From NCBI GenBank assembly GCA_963924555.1, contig OZ004588.1, positions 1,674,001 through 1,738,000 on the forward strand: 64,000 nucleotides of DNA. The letters are read 5' to 3'. This document shows positions 57,285 through 64,000 of the stretch, piece after piece. The translations under genes and the position numbers were made by a program. The notes beneath the pieces are model-generated. The model was not told the origin of the DNA and did no database searches. It saw only the letters and a list, made by a program, of their open reading frames with translations. The stretch comes from Crambe crambe. Its lineage: Eukaryota > Porifera > Demospongiae > Poecilosclerida > Crambeidae. Within the stretch, counting starts at the first letter, position 1; the number at the start of each line of letters is the position of its first letter.

Positions 57285-57446
57285 TGTGGATTGCAACATG
57301 AAATTCAGAACACCAAACCAAAATTTACATAGCTTCCTTTTAAGTAGCCCAACTTTAAAGCCACAATTAAGTCCTTTTAAAGGAGGCTATGTAATTTTTG
57401 GTTTGGTGTTCTGAATTTCATGTTGCAAGATCACTGGAATCCACAT
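57285..57446. mobile_element. Palindromic MITE
   Basis: The left arm holds TTGCAACATGAAATTCAGAA followed by CACCAAACCAAAA; the right arm is its inverse (TTTTGGTTTGGTG, then TTCTGAATTTCATGTTGCAA). One arm only is present at 5190-5237, beside the TA-flanked MITE. Confidence 0.75.
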
Positions 57447-57538
57447 TTACAAATCAATTTTTTGGCCAAACACCACCACCTCCACATTTTTTTTTCATTG
57501 TTCTAACTAATCACTGTATGTTGTGTATGCAATTACAG

Positions 57539-57612
57539 AATGAGATGATGATGAAGTCCTCAAGAAAGAGGAACAGTTGTAATCATCGCTCTGAAAGAAC
57601 AAACCCTTACAG
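57539..57612 (+). other. Candidate basic mini-exon, copy 3
   Basis: 74 bases between ATTACAG and GTAACC, same phases as copy 2. Reads NEMMMKSSRKRNSCNHRSER then TNPY. One extra ATG codon relative to the truncated copy at 54330, a 3-base change that keeps the frame. Confidence 0.42.
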
Positions 57613-58727
57613 GTAACCATCAATCCTTCTCACCTTATGATGCTTGTACTGTGTTTCTTTAAGGTCCATAAAGGAATTCCTTTTTGATGTGGTTTTTTTT
57701 AGAGCATTGTTATTGTATTTCAATCACCTTTCCCCCCTACAAGCCTCTTTGTGGTTGTATGTACTATCATGTGGAATCATGCTCTTATCCTGCCAGTACA
57801 TTTAAGTTTTCCAAGTCTCAAAAGATATCAATACGCCATCTTTTTCCATCGTAAACGAAGTGTTGATATGCCACCCCTCCCATGCTGTTCAACCTTCTAT
57901 ACATTTCCTACTAACTCCTTCATATCCACCAACATCCTGTTGTCACATAATTATGTTAATATCCCATGCAGGAGAAATGGTACTGTGTCAGGGCCCACAA
58001 TAACAGTCAGTCACAGGACATTTGTCCAGTCATTTTCTGCCTTTGTCTGACCAATTTTTCTATTATAGTAAAACTGCTATTAGATAATCATGTGTGGACA
58101 ATAATGTAGTGTTACTGTGAGCCCTGTTGTGTGTGTGTCCTACTAGTTGTCCAACTGTCACTTGCACTTATAATAACACCAACCACTTCACAGTACAGCT
58201 TTTCCACTGAGTGTGCACAAGTACATCACAACTAGAGAATTACTTTTTCTTGCTCTTGGAGCAGAACAACAAAGTGAAGAGCACAATTTGTTGAATCTGT
58301 TTTTCTGCCAGTGAGTTGTGTACTGGTTATACTCAAGCCCTTGAGTGTTCCATAAGGCCTGGTAGCACACCACTTAAAGGCCGTCAATTAGAAGTACTGT
58401 CCTGGCTCTGTTCCTCTGACATAATGTAATTGAACTGATGAAAATACTTTTCCATAGGTGATTGCTCCAACCACATCATAATGAAGGGGGAGCCCCCTTA
58501 AATTAGTGTTGTGTGTACCAACTGATCCTGTTATGTGTTTCATTATGCACACTATCACATGTTAATTTCCTCTGGATACCACATATGTACATGCATGCAC
58601 ATCCACTGGCTTGATTAATATCTGTGTGGCAATAGCATATCATGCACATTAGAAACTAATTTCTTAATTTTTTTGGTGGTCCTGTTGTTACATAATAATG
58701 CCCCAGGAGAAGAAGTGTATATCCCAG

Positions 58728-58730
<3 letters not shown>

Positions 58731-58789
<59 letters not shown>
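58731..58789. repeat. (GT)n microsatellite
   Basis: About 29 GT units with one GGT interruption, after CCCAGTAC as in the other array copies. Confidence 0.95.
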
Positions 58790-59757
58790 GTGGTGCAAAT
58801 TTCTTTCTATACTTGATTTTCTTTCATGTATGATATATTTTTGATGTGTTTCATAATATTGAAAAGGAATTTTAACTCTTTTCTTCTCCCCCCAATTAGT
58901 AGTTATATAACTATTTTGCACTCGTGACTTTCTAATATTGAGACCCTTTACCCACTTCAGCATAGAGTCGATAATTATGAGCATTCACTTTCTATTTCAA
59001 TGTGGAGCCCTTTCTATTATCATGTATCAAGCCATATTAATTGAGCTTAGCCTAGGAGGGTGTGTGTAGTCTGAGCATGTTTAAAATAAGTACCTGCCAT
59101 TGGACATTTGAATCAGTGATAGCTTTCAATTGGTAAAGGTCATCCATTGATCCACCCTTGGACGTGTTTTCTTGTAGTTGAAGTGTGTATGATGATAATT
59201 ATGATGATAGTACATTTAACTAGGATGCATACCTATAACTTACCTGTTAACATCAACTGTCAGTCATCAATCACAAAATCAGTCTGTTTCGGCTTCCATT
59301 TAATGCAAGTAAAAATTGATAATTGATTATGGACCTATTCAGCTGATTAAGATCTTTATGTAAGCAGTGGTGTCATCCATGTGTGAAAGCTTCAGTTCCA
59401 GACAGATCCTGCTATTCCATAGAAGACTGCAAAGCTGAATAAAGTGTATATCTGATAAGCAACTTTTTCCTGCTCTGCAGTTTTCCATACACAATCAGCA
59501 GTAAAATTGTACGCTCTATGTAGAACCTTCCTCCATTGATGTGTGTTAGGAAGTGGTTAGAATGTCTATGTCTGGAGATCTGGGGGTTGGAGATAATGTC
59601 TGAGATCTCCCTCCCCTCAACACAATATGTACACATAATGTGTTGCTGCTATCACTCTTAGTATATACATTTTTGGCCGAACACACCCTCACCCCCCACA
59701 TTTTTTGTCTTTTGCATCCTTCTATTTAAATATTGTGTATTGTGTATGCAATTACAG

Positions 59758-59828
59758 AATGAGATATTGAAGTCCTCAAGCAAGAGGATCAGTCACAATC
59801 ATCCCTCTAAGAGAACAAACCTTTACAG
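59758..59828 (+). other. Candidate basic mini-exon, copy 4
   Basis: 71 bases between ATTACAG and GTAACC, same phases as copy 2. Reads NEILKSSSKRISHNHPSKR then TNLY. Decayed further copies lie at about 4270, 13467 and 54330. Confidence 0.42.
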
Positions 59829-60921
59829 GTAACCATCAATCCTTCTCATTTTATACTTGTACTGTGTAATAATTTCTTTAAGGTCAATTGGATCCTATAA
59901 AGGGTGTGCATGTGTGGCAAAATGTGTGACAGTTGGCAGCAAGTGACCCTTACTTAGTTACTTTCCTTTCACATGTGATGTGATTTTTTGGAGCATTGTT
60001 ATTGTAATTCTATCACCTTCTCCTCCTCCTTGAGCCTCTTTGTGGTTGTATGTACCAGCATGTGGAATCATGCATTGCTCTTATCCTGCTTCCCTTTTAG
60101 AAGGTGCCAGTACATAATGTTTTGTATAGCTCAATTTTCCATGCTAAATGTCACAATATCAGTTTGGCTAAATTGTTACCCTAAGGTGTGTGTGTGCAGA
60201 CCCACATCATCTGTAGGTGCCTCACAGCACATCAAATCACCTGTAGGTGTCTGATTGACATGTCCAAATAAGTGCCAGTTGCTACATACATATGGTGGGC
60301 ATTATATGTGACAGTCCCAGCCAGCACATTAGATTAATCGTTCCTCAAATTATGCTTTAAAATTACAAAACAGTCCCAAACTTCCCTATCAGGTAGGGGT
60401 TTGTAGACCTGAGCACCTCGTGGCCCACCAGTGTCATTAACTTTTTGTACCTTTTAAGATTGAGACCCTTTACCCACTGCATGAAATTGACTTCAAATGT
60501 TGATCCAGAGAAGTTGCCATATTAAAACATAATTTTTCACTTTCTGTTTCACTGTTCTATCATCCATCTACCGTAATATGGTATGAATTTGAACTTGGGT
60601 AAAGAGTAGGGTGTGCTACAATATGGATTCATAATCCAAACATGTTCTGAGTGAGTCTATCTTTCATAAACTACCCCCATATACTTTAAATCTTGACATG
60701 TTGTGAATATCAGTTGCCTGTGGAGGGCTGAGTTGCTGCCAATTAAGTTTCCAGTATTTTCAGCATTTAGTAGGACTAGAGCAGTTGCACTGAAGCTAGC
60801 CATACCAGCTGTGTGTATGGACAGGTGGTACCCTTGTACTGGTACTGGCCCTTGAGTGTTCCATAAGCCTGGGGTATAGAAAAAAGAAGGGTGGGGGCAA
60901 AGGAAAAGGCACATAACATAC

Positions 60922-61434
60922 CATGGGCGTAGCCAGGGGTGGTTCGGGTGGTTCGGGTGGTTCCACCTTTTCAAAATGAACAAAAATATTTTAGGTGCGA
61001 GCGCGAGCACACGTACGCGCGTTTGTGAACGATCGATTGATCGATCGTGAGCTGAGAGAAACGAGTGAGGCAAAGCCTCTTATTATTTTCGTCCAGAAAA
61101 GGTCAGTTTACTTATAACTCGGCAGTTAGTGGCTTAGTGCCTGAGACTATGACTATAAAGTATAAATCTTGCTGTAAAAACAGTACAAGTAGCTAGCAGA
61201 TTGTGAAGAAGTGGTGCCATCTTCATCATCTACTCATCTTCATACATTCCCTGCCTTCGTATGCTACTTTGCAGCTGCTAGCTAAGACATTGTTTTGTTT
61301 ATAATTAAAAAACAAACTGACAAAAGAGGATGTGGTTATAGGAAAGTGAGCGTGGTCAGGCCAAAAAAAAATTTAAGCACTAACACGCGGATAATTTCAG
61401 AACCCACTCTCAAAAAACTCTGGCTACAGGCCTG
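60922..61434. mobile_element. Probable hAT-like non-autonomous element
   Basis: Left end CATGGGCGTAGCCAGGGG and right end CTGGCTACAGGCCTG are roughly inverted. The interior is GC-rich, unlike the surrounding array (alternating GCGAGCGCGAGC, a GATCGATC palindrome). It interrupts the duplicated block relative to 15.8 kb. Confidence 0.5.
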
Positions 61435-61494
61435 CATACAGTACTTCAAGCTGCAATAAATAATAAGTATAATTTAATTATAACTTCTATATTT

Positions 61495-61594
61495 CTTTTA
61501 TTTTTCTCTTTTATATTCAGCTTAACAAATTTCTTTTTGAAACCTTTTTTTCAAAAAGAAATTTGTTAAGCTGAATACAAAAGAGAAAAATAAA
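61495..61594. repeat. Near-perfect 47-bp hairpin
   Basis: The arm ATTCAGCTTAACAAATTTCT plus TTTTGAAA is followed after a six-base spacer (CCTTTT) by its inverse, continuing outwards through AAAAGAGAAAAATAAAG. One single-base difference in each outer arm was noticed. Absent from the paired duplicate at 15.84-15.90 kb. Confidence 0.85.
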
Positions 61595-62897
61595 GAATGT
61601 CAGCTGATAATGGAACTATAAACTTCTATATTGTCTGTACAGCTTCTAAGAACAGTTTACTGGAACACTTACTGTTTATTGTGATGAACATAAACAAGCT
61701 GAGAATCCAACATCCCACCACTGTCAATTTATGGTATGTTTCGAGATTGACTATTCTGTTTTCGACTTTCTGGTGTTGAGACCCTTTACCAATTTTTGAT
61801 AACCTTCTCTTACTTAAATTCATGTAGTCGTTTGTGACATTATATAATGAACTTTGGTAGCATAATTGCAAACCACCAAATTATCCATCCACATGGAAAT
61901 CTGTGCATCATAATTATGACTTTAGCTTCTCCAGGTTGGAGAAATTTATCTGCACCTCTGTACTGACATCAGTGTCACATTGATTAATTCCTCTCTCCCT
62001 TGATAGGGTCTGAATGTCTGGGATCCTACCCACTTGCAAATTCAACTCCCTTTACCCCTTAAGTACGAGTTGCATGCATGAAGGAAGGACTCGGTATTGT
62101 CGGTGCATCTTCTAATTGCCCCTCCCCTATATATTTTCCCATCTCTGTCAGTAGTGGGGTGAATACGAGTTGCTCGCATGAAGGAAGGACTCTCTCTGAT
62201 TGGTATAATTGTAATTCCCCCTCCCTCCCCTATATATTCAGTTTATCCCTAGCATGGAAGTGCTGATGGAGTTAGTAGATGTGAACACCTCATGGCCCAC
62301 CACTGTCATTCTATTATGACTTTCTAATGTCGAGACCCTTTACCCAGCTAATGTGTATAGAGTGGCAGTACAGGAACTTGACTTCAAATGTTGAGGTGTC
62401 TCTCCAGAGAAGTTGTAGCACTTTCAGTCGATATGATTGTTTACTTTCTGTTTCATAATGGCTCCCTTTCTATTATCAAGCCAGTATGAATTTATTTATG
62501 GAGGGTGTGCTCTAATATCAATCCATGCACCCTACACACTTACCAACTCTCCAGCAGTCTGTCATGTTGTGTGTCGGACTTGTCAAGTGTGTGTGGACAC
62601 ATACTGTGTGTGTATTAAACATAATCAATGCAGTTTTCTAAGAGTAGGTTAATATGCCTGTATCCTGTTCACCTTCCCCCTTTAGAAGGTGTCAGTACAT
62701 TACCTTTCCATCTTTCCATGGCTCAAAAGGTATCAGTATTCCTTTTTCACACCAATAAGGTGTGGATAAATCAACCCCTTTCCATGCTGAAGACAGAACC
62801 CTGCCTCAATACATCTTCACATTTTCTACGCACTCCTTCATATCATCCATCATCCTGTTGTTACCTAATAATGCCCAAGGAGAAGTGAATGTCCCAG

Positions 62898-62900
<3 letters not shown>

Positions 62901-62969
<69 letters not shown>
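62901..62969. repeat. (GT)n microsatellite
   Basis: About 34 GT units; expanded partner of 16968-16995. Confidence 0.95.
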
Positions 62970-62972
<3 letters not shown>

Positions 62973-63136
62973 AGGGGGTTGTTTAAGCAGAAACAAAAAA
63001 TGAAAATAAAAAATATAACTTTGGAAATGATCTTGTCCACTGCACTGCTGATTGGGACCAAGTTACAGCCTATTTATATAGTAAAGCCTAACACTCCCAT
63101 TGATCTGAGTTAGTCAGCATTTGATACCAGTCATCA

Positions 63137-63270
63137 GGGGAGAACCCAATCCGATCAACACTAAACCATGGGTTTCGGTCCCATTAATCTCCCGACCCAT
63201 TGGCTAGCTCCCGGAAAGGGAGGGACCACTCCCACTAATGGAGTCCGGTAGCATCAATGATTAGAAAGCC
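63137..63270. other. GC-rich structured segment, copy 2
   Basis: Duplicate of 17161-17290; two substitutions were noticed (CGCCCG to CTCCCG, GTCTGG to GTCCGG). Confidence 0.35.
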
Positions 63271-64000
63271 TAAGAAGCTGTTTGTGTGTGTGTGTGTGAG
63301 GATTTTTAAGAGAAAATAAAAAAGAAATCAACATTTATGCAACATTTTATGCAAAGGATTAAGTATGTGTACCGCCCATAGCAACACAGTTGTCACATGA
63401 CATCATAACGTTTGGGTTAATGATGTCATTAACTTATGTTTCAAGTATTCCAATTTTGCTGCCAATTATTCCTGATTATGTATTCATATATGCTGAGTGT
63501 GCATGATATGAGATAATGTCGAACATAACCATGAAGACCCTTCCTCTGGTTGTGAACTGTCTCTGATTGCTCCTCCCCCTCCCCCTATATATTGTACCAT
63601 CTCACTTTGTCCCTACCATGGATAATGTTGAGAGTTCGTAGACCTGAGCACTTCATGCCCCCCTGTCATTCTAGACAGTTGATATCAACTATTCTGTACT
63701 TGATGTTGAGACCCTTTACCCACTTCAGCTTAGTTATAATGTGTATAGAGTGGTAAAATGTTGAGGTGTGTAAACAGAGAGGTTGTCATATTAGTTGATA
63801 TGATCGTTTATTTTCTGTTTCGCTATATGGTCCCTTTTATTATGTATGGGGTTTTTGAATGGACCATTGGAAAGCATTTCTGGTGATTTCAAGTGGAATC
63901 TATAAGAATCGAATTATTGATCATGAATCATAATATTAATTATCACATAGTTAGTTAATGCCCTCAGCCTCAGAGTTCCACATAAGACGGTTATAATGAC

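Larger units (their letters stand above)
54641..64000. repeat. Right flanking array (segmental duplicate of the left flank)
   Basis: 54651-57620 corresponds to 1-2500 and 59370-64000 to 14370-18030, both in the same orientation. The right copy lacks the material found between 2.5 and 14.2 kb on the left, including the hAT element, and has its own insertions (55442-55716, 57285-57446, 60655-61810). Confidence 0.85.

Noticed and set aside
62762..63113. Several ORFs of CVCVCV or HTHTHT repeats
   Set aside because: Translations of the GT microsatellite; the same applies at 13942-14211, 16828-17013 and 58688-58984, and to SLSLSL/RERERE frames at 1323-1593 and 21326-21622.
1..64000. tRNA, rRNA, CRISPR arrays, bacterial operons
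   Set aside because: No cloverleaf with intact A/B boxes, no rRNA-like stretch, and no spacer-repeat periodicity was seen; the tandem repeats present are micro- and minisatellites.

Overview
This window looks like an invertebrate animal genome, most probably a demosponge of the Amphimedon type. The inference rests on an intron-rich gene with AG/GT splice sites that joins several death-fold domains to a Roc-COR GTPase (an architecture class I associate with sponges), on many eukaryotic DNA transposons (hAT, pogo/Tigger, Tc1/mariner, MULE-like and TTAA-type elements) and on abundant microsatellites. There are no bacterial operons. The species assignment is inference.

Layout. (1) 1-8.5 kb and 12.3-23.7 kb are dense arrays of diverged repeat blocks. 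Inside them are short open islands bounded by splice-like AG and GT dinucleotides, so the arrays look like decayed tandem copies of a small-exon gene. (2) 8.58-12.27 kb is a broken hAT transposon of the ZMYM1-like/DUF4371 type, with a TTAA-flanked MITE in its coding region. (3) 23.8-25.4 kb holds weak candidate exons on the minus strand. (4) 25.5-52.7 kb is the main gene on the plus strand. I model six coding exons: a disordered N-terminus, three single-exon death-like domains, one 2.1-kb Roc-COR exon, and a C-terminal death-domain exon. Every junction is phase 1, and the joined frame is 3,882 nt (1,293 residues). Its introns hold a nested 3.65-kb pogo-like transposon, a 617-bp MULE-like foldback element with a perfect 9-bp target duplication, a 26-bp minisatellite, a Tc1/mariner-type transposase between 600-bp direct repeats, and a tandem/inverted array with decayed copies of the COR exon. 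(5) 52.8-64 kb returns to the flanking arrays: 54.65-57.6 kb duplicates 0-2.5 kb, and 59.4-64 kb duplicates 14.4-18.0 kb.

How it works together. The main gene encodes a plausible multi-adaptor signalling GTPase: several death-fold interaction modules N-terminal to a Ras-of-complex GTPase/COR dimerisation unit and one C-terminal death domain. Identical exon phases mean any domain exon can be added, lost or skipped without breaking the frame, and decayed exon copies in intron 4 and after the stop suggest this has been happening at the locus. Everything else in the window appears to be mobile or duplicated DNA. No tRNA, rRNA, CRISPR array or prokaryotic regulatory signal was seen.
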